Positions 1 to 8,932 of a stretch of DNA of 64,000 nucleotides are shown piece by piece; the stretch's first letter is position 1, and every line of letters starts with the position of its first letter. A program made the translations under genes and the position numbers. Under the pieces are notes generated by a model. That model was not told the origin of the DNA. It made no database searches and was given only the letters and a program-made list of their open reading frames with translations. Source of the stretch: JAFDVL01 sp964631865. Lineage in GTDB: Bacteria > Acidobacteriota > Blastocatellia > RBC074. Location: contig CAZWAK010000020.1 in the NCBI GenBank assembly GCA_964631865.1, forward strand, positions 1 through 64,000, in the 5' to 3' direction.

Positions 1-236
1 TCGAGACGATCAATCTGGGTTGTTCGGAAACCGTGCCGCTCAAGCGTGTGGTCGAACTCTTGGAAGCCTCGCTCGGCCTCAAAGCCAATATTGACAGGCT
101 TCCAATGCACCCCGGCGATTTGGAACGCACACACGCAGACATTCGCAAAGCGGAACGACTGTTGGGTTACGCGCCTACAACGACAATTGAGACAGGAATC
201 AATAAATTTGTGGATTGGTTTAGGTCTTCCGCTTAG
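1..236 (+). CDS. NAD-dependent epimerase/dehydratase, C-terminal end (partial)
   Basis: This is the last ~78 codons of a gene entering from the left edge; the frame is open from base 3 and ends at TAG 234-236. The tail follows the extended SDR sugar-nucleotide epimerase pattern: a substrate-loop PMHPGDLERTHAD segment, then an LGYAP turn and a final FVDWF helix. This is the usual C-terminus of UDP-glucuronate/UDP-glucose 4-epimerase-like enzymes, which interconvert nucleotide sugars for cell-surface glycans. The Rossmann domain and catalytic YxxxK lie outside the window, so the substrate cannot be stated. A GTG at 33 is internal and not the start. Confidence 0.8.
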   Translation, partial: ETINLGCSETVPLKRVVELLEASLGLKANIDRLPMHPGDLERTHADIRKAERLLGYAPTTTIETGINKFVDWFRSSA

Positions 237-293
237 ACTGTTACAGTCAACCCGTTGAAAGCCCTGTATTGTAAAACAAGGATCGTTATCCAC

Positions 294-311
294 CTCAGCC
301 TAGAGGCTGAG
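294..311 (+). terminator. Short hairpin between epimerase and HNH gene
   Basis: CTCAGCC (294-300), loop TAGA and GGCTGAG (305-311) form a perfect 7-bp stem. No T-run follows, so it may be a weak terminator for the epimerase gene or a 5'-leader hairpin of the HNH gene, whose start is 18 bases downstream. Confidence 0.4.
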
Positions 312-328
312 CTTACTCAGAGGAAATT

Positions 329-997
329 ATGGCAACTGGATTTAATCGAGATGAAGTCGCGGCCTTGTTAGTGAAATGTCATAGACGCTGTTGTATTTGT
401 CATAGATATTGCGGCACTAAGATTGAGACTGACCACATTGTCCTTGCCGCTGAGAGCCAAGATCATTCCATCGAAAACGCTATTGCTGTATGTTTTGATT
501 GTCATGCAGAGATTCATGCCTATAACCCCAAACATCCTCGTGGGCGTAAGTTCACTCCTGAAGAATTGAGGCTGCATAAGAAGCAGTGGCTAGAAATTTG
601 TGCGGCAAAGCCCGAAATATTTCTCGAGGCCAATCGCAATGTGGATATTGGCCCACTGCAAGGCTTGCTGGATGAATTGGATTACAATCTGGTTATTTCA
701 GACGGCCTCACAGGTGCTTCTCAAGCAGGTTTCCTTTTTAGAGAGGAGCAACTTACAAGGGCCATAAGAGAAGGGGTCTTATCTACATTAGAGGATGACT
801 TGCGACAAAAGATATCGCGCGCATATGGGGCAATAAGCAAGGCAAATGAAATGGTTCGCAGCTACAGTCACCTAGGAAACGTAGATAGTCGTAACAACGC
901 TTTTCGATCTGTTAAGGAAGCAATTCCCCACATTAGGGACGCCCGCGATAAATTGCTCTATTTTGTCAAAAGCGAAGACCCCACAGCCAATCAATAG
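329..997 (+). CDS. HNH endonuclease-domain protein
   Basis: The 222-residue protein begins with an HNH/zinc-ribbon nuclease domain at residues ~15-80. It has a CCICHRYC cluster, the TDHI catalytic histidine segment, an ENAIAVCFDCHAEIH segment with the second Cys pair and the HNH finger, and then a helical FTPEELRLHKKQW tail. Residues ~100-222 are helical and unrecognised; they may bind DNA or the partner ATPase. The ATG at 329 follows AGGAAA (321-326). Codon use is visibly more AT-rich than that of the neighbours, which suggests acquisition by transfer. The stop is 13 bases before the HerA-like gene, so the two are probably co-transcribed. The nuclease call rests on the motif; a role in defence is inference from the pairing. 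Confidence 0.8.
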   Translation: MATGFNRDEVAALLVKCHRRCCICHRYCGTKIETDHIVLAAESQDHSIENAIAVCFDCHAEIHAYNPKHPRGRKFTPEELRLHKKQWLEICAAKPEIFLEANRNVDIGPLQGLLDELDYNLVISDGLTGASQAGFLFREEQLTRAIREGVLSTLEDDLRQKISRAYGAISKANEMVRSYSHLGNVDSRNNAFRSVKEAIPHIRDARDKLLYFVKSEDPTANQ

Positions 998-1010
998 AAT
1001 TGTCTCTCTT

Positions 1011-2690
1011 ATGCAAAAAACACTCATCGGCACAGTCAAAGGCCCCGGCGAATTTCCGCATCAATACACGTTCATCACCAGCGACAACAAACGCACGCGC
1101 ATTGGCGAATTTGTGTTTTATATTGCGGACGGGGGTGACGAAGAAGGCAAGCTCAACATTGTCGGCACGATCACCGAACGCGCGCTCGTGCGCAGTTTGC
1201 CGGACAGCTTTTTGTCTGACCCGAACACGCCGCCGTCGTTGGTGGCGAGCTTGATTGGCTTGCCGGACGAGGATGTCGAGTTGTACGAAATCACGGTTGA
1301 GGCGATTGGGTATTTCAACGAAGGATTAAGCGATTTCATCAATCCGCGCATTCCGCCGATGCCGGGGCAGGGCGTGTATGTCGCTTCCAATGAAATGCTG
1401 TCGCGGATGTTGTCGCCACGCCAAAAAAGGCAAAACGGCGGCGCGCATATCGGCTCGCTGCTGACGCGCAAACGTGATGACGTGCCGATTGTGCTGTCGG
1501 TCAAGGATGTGGTCTCGACGCATCTCGCAGTGTTGGCGAGCACGGGCGCGGGCAAAAGCTACACAGCGAGCGTGCTGATCGAAGAGTTGATGATGCCGCA
1601 CAATCGCGCGGCGGTGCTGATTGTAGACCCGCACGGCGAATATCACACGTTGACCGAATTGCACAAACACCCTGATTTTAAAAGCTCCGATGGCTATGCG
1701 CCTGAAGTCAAAATCTTCACGCCGGACAAAATTCGTGTGCGGATTTCAACGCTGACTGAAGCCGACATCATCTACCTGTTGCCGGAAATGACGGAGAAGA
1801 TGAAATCCATTTTGTCGCCTGCCTATCGTTCGATTGTGAACAGTCCGAGCGGTGAACGCGGGACGTGGGGTTTTCTGGATTTGCTCGACGCGGTGTTGGG
1901 GCAAAAATACGAAGACGAGAAGGGCAAGGGCGGCGGCAACTCTTCGACGATTGATGCGCTGGAATGGCGGTTGCGACGACGCTTTGAGCAAAGCAAAACG
2001 TTTTCCGATCACGAACACATCGAATTGACCGATATGCTGAAGCCCGGTCAATGCACGGTCTTACAACTTTCGGACATTGAAGAAAGCGAACAGCAAGTGA
2101 TCGTCGGCACACTGCTGCGACGATTGAACAAAGCGCGCGTGGCGACGGTGCGACAGCAAGCAAACGTGGGCGATGAAAGTTATTTGCCGTATCCAGTGTT
2201 CGTGCTGCTGGAAGAATCGCATCGGTACGCCCCCGCCGGAACGCAGGTGGTTTCGACCAACATCCTGAAAACGATTTTGTCCGAAGGCCGCAAATTCGGC
2301 GTCGGCATCGGCTTGATTACGCAACGTCCCGGCAAGCTCGATCAGGACGTGTTGTCGCAATGCATGACGCAATTCATTATGCGCATCGTGAACCCGATAG
2401 ATCAGCAAACGATTGCTTCGTCGGTCGAAGGCGCGGGGCGACGCTTGCTCGAAGAATTGCCTGCATTGACGAAAGGACAAGTGATTGTTTCGGGCGTGGC
2501 GATCAACACGCCTGTGCTGGCGCAAGTGCGTCCGCGCGTGACGAAGCACGGCGGCGAAACGATTGACGCGCCAGCGGAGTGGGAAAAATATTTTGCCAAA
2601 AGCAGCAAAGCCGCGCGCGAACGCGAGGAAGCCAAGCTCGTCAAGCCGAAGCCGAAAGATACTTACACCAAAGAAGGATGGGATTTGTAG
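1011..2690 (+). CDS. HerA-type hexameric ATPase (DUF87 family)
   Basis: The product is a 559-residue FtsK/HerA-superfamily DNA-translocating ATPase. Residues ~1-120 form a HerA-barrel-like N-domain. STGAGKS at ~177-183 is Walker A, VLIVDPHGEY at ~202-211 is Walker B, VLLEESHRY at ~398-406 is the second acidic motif, and EGRKFGVGIGLITQRP at ~425-440 is the characteristic sensor/arginine region. I chose ATG 1011; an in-frame TTG at 963 lies inside the HNH gene. Archaeal HerA works with the nuclease NurA in end resection, and bacterial HerA proteins pair with varied nucleases, often in anti-phage modules. No NurA is nearby, and the adjacent HNH protein is the only visible candidate partner. Confidence 0.88.
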   Translation: MQKTLIGTVKGPGEFPHQYTFITSDNKRTRIGEFVFYIADGGDEEGKLNIVGTITERALVRSLPDSFLSDPNTPPSLVASLIGLPDEDVELYEITVEAIGYFNEGLSDFINPRIPPMPGQGVYVASNEMLSRMLSPRQKRQNGGAHIGSLLTRKRDDVPIVLSVKDVVSTHLAVLASTGAGKSYTASVLIEELMMPHNRAAVLIVDPHGEYHTLTELHKHPDFKSSDGYAPEVKIFTPDKIRVRISTLTEADIIYLLPEMTEKMKSILSPAYRSIVNSPSGERGTWGFLDLLDAVLGQKYEDEKGKGGGNSSTIDALEWRLRRRFEQSKTFSDHEHIELTDMLKPGQCTVLQLSDIEESEQQVIVGTLLRRLNKARVATVRQQANVGDESYLPYPVFVLLEESHRYAPAGTQVVSTNILKTILSEGRKFGVGIGLITQRPGKLDQDVLSQCMTQFIMRIVNPIDQQTIASSVEGAGRRLLEELPALTKGQVIVSGVAINTPVLAQVRPRVTKHGGETIDAPAEWEKYFAKSSKAAREREEAKLVKPKPKDTYTKEGWDL

Positions 2691-2777
2691 TGATGCAGCC
2701 TGACAAGCATTGCTTTATTGGCCGCGAATGGCAAAATGAGTCGCCGTATCACCAATAATTTGACGGAAGGAAGAATC

Positions 2778-3755
2778 ATGAAACAGTGGATTGTTGCGGT
2801 TAGTTTGTTATCGCTTTGCCTGCTCGCCTGTAATCAAAACAGCGGCCCGAAACAGATGACCATTGGCGTGTCGTTTGAGACGTTGCAAACCGAATACTGG
2901 GTCGCAGGCTTTGAAGCGATCAAGGCCGAAGCCAAGAAGCGCAACCTCAATGTGCTGGAAGCGATTGCGGACGGCGACGCGAATCGGCAATTGGAACAGG
3001 TCAACAACTTCATCGCGCGCAAAGTAGACGGCATCATCGCTGTGCCGAAAGATGCGAAGACGATTATCCCGATGATTAAGGCCGCGAACGCCGCGAACAT
3101 TCCCATCGTGCTCTACAATCGTCCCGCCGACAAAACCGATGCGAAGTCCGTCGCCGTCGTCGCCGACAACTTCGCCATCACGAAAGCGACCGTCGAATAT
3201 ATGTGCGAGCAGGCGAAGAAATCGGGCCAGAAATACAAAGCCCTGATCCTGATGGGCGACCTCGGCGACATCAATGCGATTGGGCGGCGCGATGGCTTTG
3301 AAGAAGCGGTGAAACCTTACAGCGACATCCTCGAAGTCGTCGCGCGCGTGCCGACCGAATGGAATCAGGAGAAAGCCCTGGCCGGCGTGACGAACGCGCT
3401 GCAAGCCAACCCGGACATCAACTTTATTTTCACGTCATCGGACTTTCTGTTTCCTTCGATCATCTCGGCGCTCAAGAACGCGAACAAGTACAAAAAAACG
3501 GGCGAAGACGGGCATGTATTGATGGGCGGTTTTGACGGCGATGCGACGGCGTATCAAATGCTGAAGGACGGCTACCTCGACGCGACCGGCGTGCAGAATG
3601 TGTACTTCGAGAGCGAAGCGGCGGTGCAGGCGGTGCTGGATTTGAAAGCAGGCAAGCCCGTCGCCGACGTGATCCGCGATCCGGGCTTTGTGATTCATCA
3701 AAGCAACCTGAACGAAATGTCCGCGAAGATGTGGGGCGCGCAGGTGAAGAAATAA
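2778..3755 (+). CDS. Sugar ABC transporter substrate-binding lipoprotein (CUT2/RbsB-like)
   Basis: This 325-residue periplasmic-binding protein of the type I (ribose/galactose) fold has a lipoprotein signal: hydrophobic segment, then LLAC with the lipidated Cys at residue 18. The segment MTIGVSFETLQTEYW and the later DGIIAVPKDAKTIIPMI segment are typical of the family. The start is ATG 2778 behind GGAAGGAAG; an upstream in-frame codon at 2718 adds a non-signal extension and was rejected. It heads an operon with two permeases and a double ATPase, resembling the two-permease ytfQRT-yjfF arrangement. The substrate is not readable; a pentose, hexofuranose or polyol is plausible. A heptamer palindrome separates it from the first permease. 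Confidence 0.9.
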   Translation: MKQWIVAVSLLSLCLLACNQNSGPKQMTIGVSFETLQTEYWVAGFEAIKAEAKKRNLNVLEAIADGDANRQLEQVNNFIARKVDGIIAVPKDAKTIIPMIKAANAANIPIVLYNRPADKTDAKSVAVVADNFAITKATVEYMCEQAKKSGQKYKALILMGDLGDINAIGRRDGFEEAVKPYSDILEVVARVPTEWNQEKALAGVTNALQANPDINFIFTSSDFLFPSIISALKNANKYKKTGEDGHVLMGGFDGDATAYQMLKDGYLDATGVQNVYFESEAAVQAVLDLKAGKPVADVIRDPGFVIHQSNLNEMSAKMWGAQVKK

Positions 3756-3757
3756 AC

Positions 3758-3848
3758 CATTTTCCATTCTCCATTTTTGATTTGTCATTGTGTTCCGGAT
3801 TCCCGCCGCAATGACAAATGAGAAATGACAAGTGGAAAATGGAAAATG
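3758..3848. repeat. Heptamer-arm palindrome inside the sugar ABC operon
   Basis: The left arm (from 3758) is built of heptads CCATTTT, CCATTCT, CCATTTT and then a GATTTGTCATT segment. The right arm (3809-3848) is ATGACAA, ATGAGAA, ATGACAA, GTGGAAA, ATGGAAA, ATG. The arms are reverse complements apart from one missing unit on the left. The loop is ~17 bases. It lies between binding-protein and permease genes, where a hairpin could lower permease expression relative to the binding protein. Confidence 0.8.
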
Positions 3849-3859
3849 TCAGGATTCAA

Positions 3860-4861
3860 ATGGCTCAATCAGAAACGCAAATCCAGGTAGAACACGCGAC
3901 GCACAAAAGTGAACGGCAGCCGCGCTGGCGCGCGTTGGTTGCATCTGAATATCAAGTTTTGCTGCTCTGTCTGCTCTGGTTTCTCATCAGCCTGCCGTTC
4001 ACGCCGGGACTGCTTTCGGCGGAAAACATCAGCAACATTTTCTCGAATCTTTTGCCGCTGCTGATTCTGGCGACGGGGCAAACGCTCGTGCTGATTACGG
4101 GCGGCATTGATTTGTCGGTGACGTCGGTGATGGCGCTCAGCAGCGTGACGGGCGCAATGGTGATGAGTGGCGGCGAGGCGCGCGTGACGTTGCTCGGCGT
4201 AGCCGCGATGTTGCTCGTTGGCGCTGTCATAGGCCTGTGCAACGGGCTGGCGATCACGAAATTGCAAATGCCGCCGTTCATCGTCACGTTGACGGCGATG
4301 ATGTTTTTCAGCGGTTTGGCAATCTGGCTGACGAAATCCAAAACGATTTACAACCTGCCGTCGTCGTTCAATGCCATCGGCAAAGGCGCGTTGTGGTTCA
4401 TCCCGTATGCGTTGCTCGTCACGGCGTTGCTCGTCGTCGCCGCGCACCTTCTGCTCACGCGCAGTCTGCTGGGGCGCTGGCTGTATGCGGTTGGATTGAA
4501 CGTCAAAGCCGCGCGCATTTCCGGCGTGCCGGTTGAGCGCACGATGTTGGCGGCTTACATCCTCAGTGGTTTGTTCGCTGCTGTCGCGGCCATTTTGTAC
4601 ACCGGTCGTTTGGAAACCGGCTCGCCTGTGTTGGGGCAGCGGTTGTTGTTGGATGTCATCGGCGCAGCAGTCATCGGCGGCACAAGCCTGTTCGGCGGCA
4701 GAGGCAAAATCGCGTGGACGCTATACGGCGTGCTGTTTCTGACGCTGATTGATAACAGCCTAAACCTCGCCGGGCATTCGCATTTCACGATCATGATGGT
4801 CAAAGGCAGCGTGATTTTGCTGGCGGCGTTGTTGGATGTGTTGCGGACGAAATTACGATGA
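3860..4861 (+). CDS. Sugar ABC transporter permease (RbsC-like), first of two
   Basis: The product is a 333-residue polytopic inner-membrane permease of the branched-chain/CUT2 type. The first hydrophobic segment is at ~30-50. The conserved ATGQTLVLITGGIDLSV signature, which marks RbsC-family permeases, follows at ~70-90, and a GGTSLFGGRG loop occurs near residue 280. ATG 3860 has AGGA five bases upstream; in-frame codons at 3818 and earlier lie in the palindrome arm. The last codons overlap the ATPase start by four bases (ATGA), so translation is coupled. It forms the pore together with the second permease encoded 1.5 kb downstream. Confidence 0.9.
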   Translation: MAQSETQIQVEHATHKSERQPRWRALVASEYQVLLLCLLWFLISLPFTPGLLSAENISNIFSNLLPLLILATGQTLVLITGGIDLSVTSVMALSSVTGAMVMSGGEARVTLLGVAAMLLVGAVIGLCNGLAITKLQMPPFIVTLTAMMFFSGLAIWLTKSKTIYNLPSSFNAIGKGALWFIPYALLVTALLVVAAHLLLTRSLLGRWLYAVGLNVKAARISGVPVERTMLAAYILSGLFAAVAAILYTGRLETGSPVLGQRLLLDVIGAAVIGGTSLFGGRGKIAWTLYGVLFLTLIDNSLNLAGHSHFTIMMVKGSVILLAALLDVLRTKLR

Positions 4862-6339
4862 ATCCTCTCCTGGAATGTTCTCAAATTGAGAAGCGATATT
4901 TCGGCGTCTCCGTGTTGCGCGGCGTCAATCTGGCGCTCGCGCCGGGGCGTGTGCTGGGTTTGGTGGGGGAAAACGGCGCGGGCAAATCCACGTTGATGAA
5001 TATTCTGGGCGGCGTTGTGCCAGCGGATGGCGGCACAATGCGATTCGCAGGCGAAGCTTACACGCCGCAAACACCGGCTGATGCGACGCGGCGCGGCGTG
5101 GCGTTTGTGCATCAGGAATTGAATCTCTTCACGAATTTGAGCATCGCGGAAAATCTGTTTCTGCCCTATCTGCCGCGCCGCAAAACGATGCACACGAAAG
5201 CCGCCGAATTGCTGGCGGCGGTGAATCTCAACATCGCGCCGGACACGCTCGTGGAAAGCCTCTCGCCGGGCGAACGGCAGTTGGTCGAAATTGCGAAAGC
5301 GTTGGGGCAGGACGCGCGCTTGATGATTTTTGACGAACCGACAACTTCGTTGACGAGCCGCGAAACCGAGCGATTGTTTACGTTGATCGAACGGCTGCGC
5401 GCGCAGGGCATCGCGGTGATTTATATCTCGCATGTGCTCGCAGACATCTTTCGCCTCTGCGATGAACTGTTGGTCTTGCGCGATGGCGAAGTCGTAGCGG
5501 CGGGCGGCAAAGACGAATTCACGCCGGAATCATTGATTACGTTGATGGTCGGGCGCAGCTTGTCGCAACTCTATCCGCCGCGACAAATGAACCCGGCAAA
5601 CGAAACCGCGCTCGCGGTCGAAGCCGTCTCGCAACCGGGCGTGCTGGAGGATGTCAGCTTCACGTTGCAACGTGGCGAAGTCCTGGGCATCGCAGGCTTG
5701 ATGGGCGCGGGCCGCACCGAACTCGCGCGCGTTCTCTTCGGCCTTGATCCGTGTGCGCGCGGCAGTATCAAGCTGAACAGTGCAGAAATTCGGCATCGCT
5801 CGACGCGCGAACGCATTCAATTTGGCATGGCGTTGCTCACCGAAAACCGCCGCGAAGAAGGTTTGCTGATGGATGCCGGGATCGCCGACAACATCGCGCT
5901 GGCGGCGCTCGCAGGATTTACGAACAAAGGCTGGATCGCTTCGGCGCGGCTGAACGAAGCCGTGAGCGAAGCTGTCGCCGCTGTGCAAATCAAAGGTGCA
6001 AGCCGCGCGGAGCAAGCCGTGCGCACGCTCAGCGGCGGCAATCAACAAAAGGTCGTGCTGGCAAAATGGCTGCTGCAAAAACCGTCGGTCTTCATCCTCG
6101 ACGAACCGACACGCGGCGTAGATGTCGGCGCGCGCGCGGAGATTTATCGCCTCATCAATCGGCTCACGGAACAAGGCGCGGGTGTGTTGTTCATTTCGTC
6201 CGAGATTGAAGAATTGATCGGGATGTGCGACCGCCTGCTGGTGATGCGACAAGGCACAATCACGGCGCATTTTGCGCGCGCGGAATTTGACCGTGAACAC
6301 ATTCTGAGCGCGGCACTGCACGGAGGAACAAAGGTATGA
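4858..6339 (+). CDS. Sugar ABC transporter ATP-binding protein (RbsA/MglA-like, two ABC domains)
   Basis: This 493-residue cytoplasmic protein has tandem ABC domains. Domain 1 has GENGAGKST at ~39-47, signature LSPGERQLVEIAKAL at ~138-152 and Walker B LMIFDEPTTSL. Domain 2 has a degenerate Walker A, GLMGAGRTE, normal for this family, then LSGGNQQKVVLAKWL and VFILDEPTRGVDVGA. The length equals that of RbsA-type proteins. It overlaps both neighbouring genes by ATGA, a tightly coupled operon. It powers sugar import through the flanking permeases. Confidence 0.94.
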   Translation: MNPLLECSQIEKRYFGVSVLRGVNLALAPGRVLGLVGENGAGKSTLMNILGGVVPADGGTMRFAGEAYTPQTPADATRRGVAFVHQELNLFTNLSIAENLFLPYLPRRKTMHTKAAELLAAVNLNIAPDTLVESLSPGERQLVEIAKALGQDARLMIFDEPTTSLTSRETERLFTLIERLRAQGIAVIYISHVLADIFRLCDELLVLRDGEVVAAGGKDEFTPESLITLMVGRSLSQLYPPRQMNPANETALAVEAVSQPGVLEDVSFTLQRGEVLGIAGLMGAGRTELARVLFGLDPCARGSIKLNSAEIRHRSTRERIQFGMALLTENRREEGLLMDAGIADNIALAALAGFTNKGWIASARLNEAVSEAVAAVQIKGASRAEQAVRTLSGGNQQKVVLAKWLLQKPSVFILDEPTRGVDVGARAEIYRLINRLTEQGAGVLFISSEIEELIGMCDRLLVMRQGTITAHFARAEFDREHILSAALHGGTKV

Positions 6340-7316
6340 CGCGCTCGCCAAGCTTTGTGCCTGCGTTGTTGCGCCACGCGCCATGGCTGTTGTTCATCGC
6401 CGTGCTCGCGGTTTTCAGTTTGCTTGCGCCGCGTTTTCTGGCGGGCAACAATTTCCTCAACATCCTCGTGCAATCCGCCGCGACGACGATTGTGGCGACG
6501 GGAATGACGTTTGTGTTGCTCACGGCGGGCATTGATCTGTCGGTCGGTTCCGTGATGTTCGTCGCGGCGGCGTTGGCAGGCAAATTGGTCTTGAACGGGC
6601 AACCGTTGTGGCTGGCTTGCGGGGTGATTTTACTGACCGGCGTCTTGTATGGCGCAGTCAACGCGCTGTTCATTACGCGGCTGCGTGTCATCCCGTTCAT
6701 TGTCACGCTGGCGACGCTGTATTTCGGGCGCGGCTTGGGATTGTGGATTACAGAAACGCGCGCGATGAATTTGCCGGATTCCATCTTGCGCATCGGCACG
6801 GCCAGCCTCGCAGGCATTCCGTTCCCTGCCTTGATGCTCGTAGTTGTCGTCGTCATCGCGCACATCGTGCTGACACGCACGTCGTTCGGTCGCCAGATTT
6901 ATGCGCTCGGCAATGACGCCGATGCGGCGCGCAAGGCGGGCATTCGCGTCGGGCGCATTCAATTCGCCGTGTATGTCATCAGCGGCGGCTGCGCGGCGCT
7001 CGGCGGACTTGTCTCCATCGCGCAACTCGGCGCGGTCTCTCCAACGTTCGGCAATCAACGCGAATTTGCCGCGATTGCGGCGGCAGTGCTGGGCGGCGTG
7101 AGTTTGTTCGGCGGCAGAGGCGCGGTGTTGCCAGGGATATTGCTCGGCGCGTTGCTGATTCAAACGATTGAAAATGGTTTGGTGATCGCCAACGCCGATC
7201 CGTACCTCTATCCGTTGGTGATGAGCGCAATCATCTTTGTGGCGGTGCTGGTCGACAGCTTGCGCAACCGGCAACTGCAACGCGCGCAACGCCGCAAGGT
7301 GCGCGCGGCGGCATAA
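6336..7316 (+). CDS. Sugar ABC transporter permease (RbsC-like), second of two
   Basis: The 326-residue polytopic permease carries the same TGMTFVLLTAGIDLSVGS signature as the upstream permease, and a GGVSLFGGRG loop. It differs enough in sequence to be an ancient paralogue forming a heterodimeric pore. The start ATG overlaps the ATPase stop. An Arg-rich C-tail (RNRQLQRAQRRKVRAAA) faces the cytoplasm. It is the last gene of the operon. Confidence 0.92.
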   Translation: MTRSPSFVPALLRHAPWLLFIAVLAVFSLLAPRFLAGNNFLNILVQSAATTIVATGMTFVLLTAGIDLSVGSVMFVAAALAGKLVLNGQPLWLACGVILLTGVLYGAVNALFITRLRVIPFIVTLATLYFGRGLGLWITETRAMNLPDSILRIGTASLAGIPFPALMLVVVVVIAHIVLTRTSFGRQIYALGNDADAARKAGIRVGRIQFAVYVISGGCAALGGLVSIAQLGAVSPTFGNQREFAAIAAAVLGGVSLFGGRGAVLPGILLGALLIQTIENGLVIANADPYLYPLVMSAIIFVAVLVDSLRNRQLQRAQRRKVRAAA

Positions 7317-7425
7317 ATTGAACCGGAGCCGCAACGTTGCGCCGCTTGCACTCTCGTTACCAGATGCCAGGGCGACCATTGCGGCTTTTTGTCAGGCTAA
7401 GTTATGATGCGTCCGAAAAATTTGC

Positions 7426-7446
7426 GTCACGACAAAAAATTGTGAC
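7426..7446. promoter_or_regulatory. Possible operator: GTCAC-N11-GTGAC dyad upstream of ECF sigma gene
   Basis: GTCAC (7426-7430) and GTGAC (7442-7446) form a short dyad ~90 bases before the sigma start. The intervening bases are A-rich. The site is short and could be chance. Region 7317-7535 otherwise shows only a loose long-loop dyad, AGCCGCAA (7327-7334) with TTGCGGCT (7379-7386), the latter followed by T-rich sequence that might end the ABC operon. Confidence 0.25.
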
Positions 7447-7535
7447 AAATCAAGCAACCGCAATAATAAAGGTGGCATCCCAGACGGCGCGCAAGGATCG
7501 CAAGTAGTTCATTTCATTTGTTTCGCGAGTTGCCT

Positions 7536-8192
7536 ATGTCGTCTGTCTCAATCACTGCTTCCAGGCCTGTCTTTGGGATGCCCGCCGCTAAGAGCGCTTC
7601 TGTAGCGCGAGCAAACGTGATGGTGGGAACAACCACAACGAACCCGGCGGTGCCGGATTTCGAACTGACACAGGCTGCCTCCAAGGGCGATATGACTGCG
7701 TTCGAGACGTTATACGAACGCCACTATCGCCGCGTCTACAGCTTATGCTTACGCATGCTGGCCAACGCGACCGAAGCCGAAGACTTAACGCAGGAAGTTT
7801 TTGTGCAGCTTTTCCGCAAGCTCGGCAGCTTTCGCGGCGAATCGCAATTCACGACCTGGCTGCATCGGTTGACAGTCAATCAAGTCCTGATGCACTTCCG
7901 CAAAAAAGGCGTGAAGTTGGAAAAGACGACGGAAGAAGGCGACGAGTTGAATGACATCGTCCAAATGGGCACCGAACGACCGAGTTCGATGCCGGTCGTG
8001 GATCGCATTGCGCTGGACGATGCCATCGCGCAATTGCCGCCGGGCTATCGGTCGGTCTTTGTGCTGCACGATGTCGAAGGCTACGAACACGAAGAAATTG
8101 GAAAGTTACTGGGAGTAAGCGTGGGCACGTCCAAATCGCAACTCCACAAAGCTCGGATGAAATTACGTGGCTTGTTAACGAAAAAACTATAA
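7536..8192 (+). CDS. ECF-type RNA polymerase sigma factor (RpoE-like)
   Basis: The 218-residue protein has a ~40-residue low-complexity lead. Sigma region 2 follows (ALYERHYRRVYSLCLRML-like helix, AEDLTQEVFVQLFRKL and FTTWLHRL, residues ~55-110). Region 4 is at ~165-215: LPPGYRSVFVLHDVEGYEHEEIGKLLGVSVGTSKSQLHKAR. ATG 7536 is chosen over an in-frame TTG at 7518. It is followed by a zinc-finger anti-sigma gene, the usual pairing in which the membrane protein sequesters the sigma factor until a signal arrives. Confidence 0.94.
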   Translation: MSSVSITASRPVFGMPAAKSASVARANVMVGTTTTNPAVPDFELTQAASKGDMTAFETLYERHYRRVYSLCLRMLANATEAEDLTQEVFVQLFRKLGSFRGESQFTTWLHRLTVNQVLMHFRKKGVKLEKTTEEGDELNDIVQMGTERPSSMPVVDRIALDDAIAQLPPGYRSVFVLHDVEGYEHEEIGKLLGVSVGTSKSQLHKARMKLRGLLTKKL

Positions 8193-8260
8193 CGTCCTTT
8201 GCAATGTACGAAGGACCGTAGAGTACGAACTCAGCAAAACTATGAGAGAGGAAAATCAGT

Positions 8261-8929
8261 ATGGAATGTCGTGTTGTTATCAGTTCTCTGTCTGATTACC
8301 TTGATGGTTCACTGGCCAACCAAGAGATTCAGTCCATCGAAACCCACCTAAGCCATTGCGCCCCTTGCGACACCGTCAAAGCCGATTTATCGCAGATTTG
8401 TCTGGCCGCGAAGGAATTGCCGTTGCGCACGCCGCCGCGCGCGTTGTGGGCACGGATTCAAAACGAAATCGAGTTGGAGGCGGCAGGGCCGGGAAAGCAG
8501 ACCGAAAAAAAAGCCCGCAAGGCGAGTTGGTGGAAAAGCCTGAGCGAGCGCCGCTTTACCTTCACATTACCCCAACTGGCCGGAGCCAGCGCGTTGGCGT
8601 TTTCGTTGATGGTCTTCGGGATGTATCACGCCCTGCACCGCGACCCGACCGTGGCGACGGAAGCCGCCGCCAGTGCGCTGTCGCCGCTGGAGACCGAGAT
8701 GCAGTCGAAGATTCAACAAAAGGCGAACTTCCTCAACACTCGTCGCCAGGCGTGGAATCCAGAGATTAGAACGGTGTATGATACCCATCTGCAACGCATT
8801 GACAGTTCGCTCAATCGCGTGCGGCAAACGCTGGTCACGATGCGCGATCAGGATCAGCAAAAAATGTTGATGGATTTGTACAACGAGAAACTCCAACTCA
8901 TGGAAGATTTCGAGAAAATTGAGAAGTGA
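8261..8929 (+). CDS. Anti-sigma factor with zinc-finger (ZAS) domain
   Basis: This 222-residue protein has an N-terminal anti-sigma zinc finger, with the HLSHCAPC motif at ~29-36 supplying the HxxxCxxC ligands that hold the partner ECF sigma. A single hydrophobic segment at ~105-125 (LAGASALAFSLMVFGMY) should span the inner membrane, leaving a ~95-residue helical periplasmic domain rich in Gln and Arg. A good Shine-Dalgarno sequence (GAGAGAGGAAA) precedes ATG 8261. It lies 68 bases after the sigma gene. Confidence 0.9.
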   Translation: MECRVVISSLSDYLDGSLANQEIQSIETHLSHCAPCDTVKADLSQICLAAKELPLRTPPRALWARIQNEIELEAAGPGKQTEKKARKASWWKSLSERRFTFTLPQLAGASALAFSLMVFGMYHALHRDPTVATEAAASALSPLETEMQSKIQQKANFLNTRRQAWNPEIRTVYDTHLQRIDSSLNRVRQTLVTMRDQDQQKMLMDLYNEKLQLMEDFEKIEK

Positions 8930-8932
8930 ATT

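Noticed and set aside
329..2690. HerA-NurA end-resection pair
   Set aside because: The neighbouring nuclease is of HNH type, not NurA.
2718..2777. N-terminal extension of the sugar-binding protein
   Set aside because: The extension would bury the lipoprotein signal; the ribosome site favours ATG 2778.
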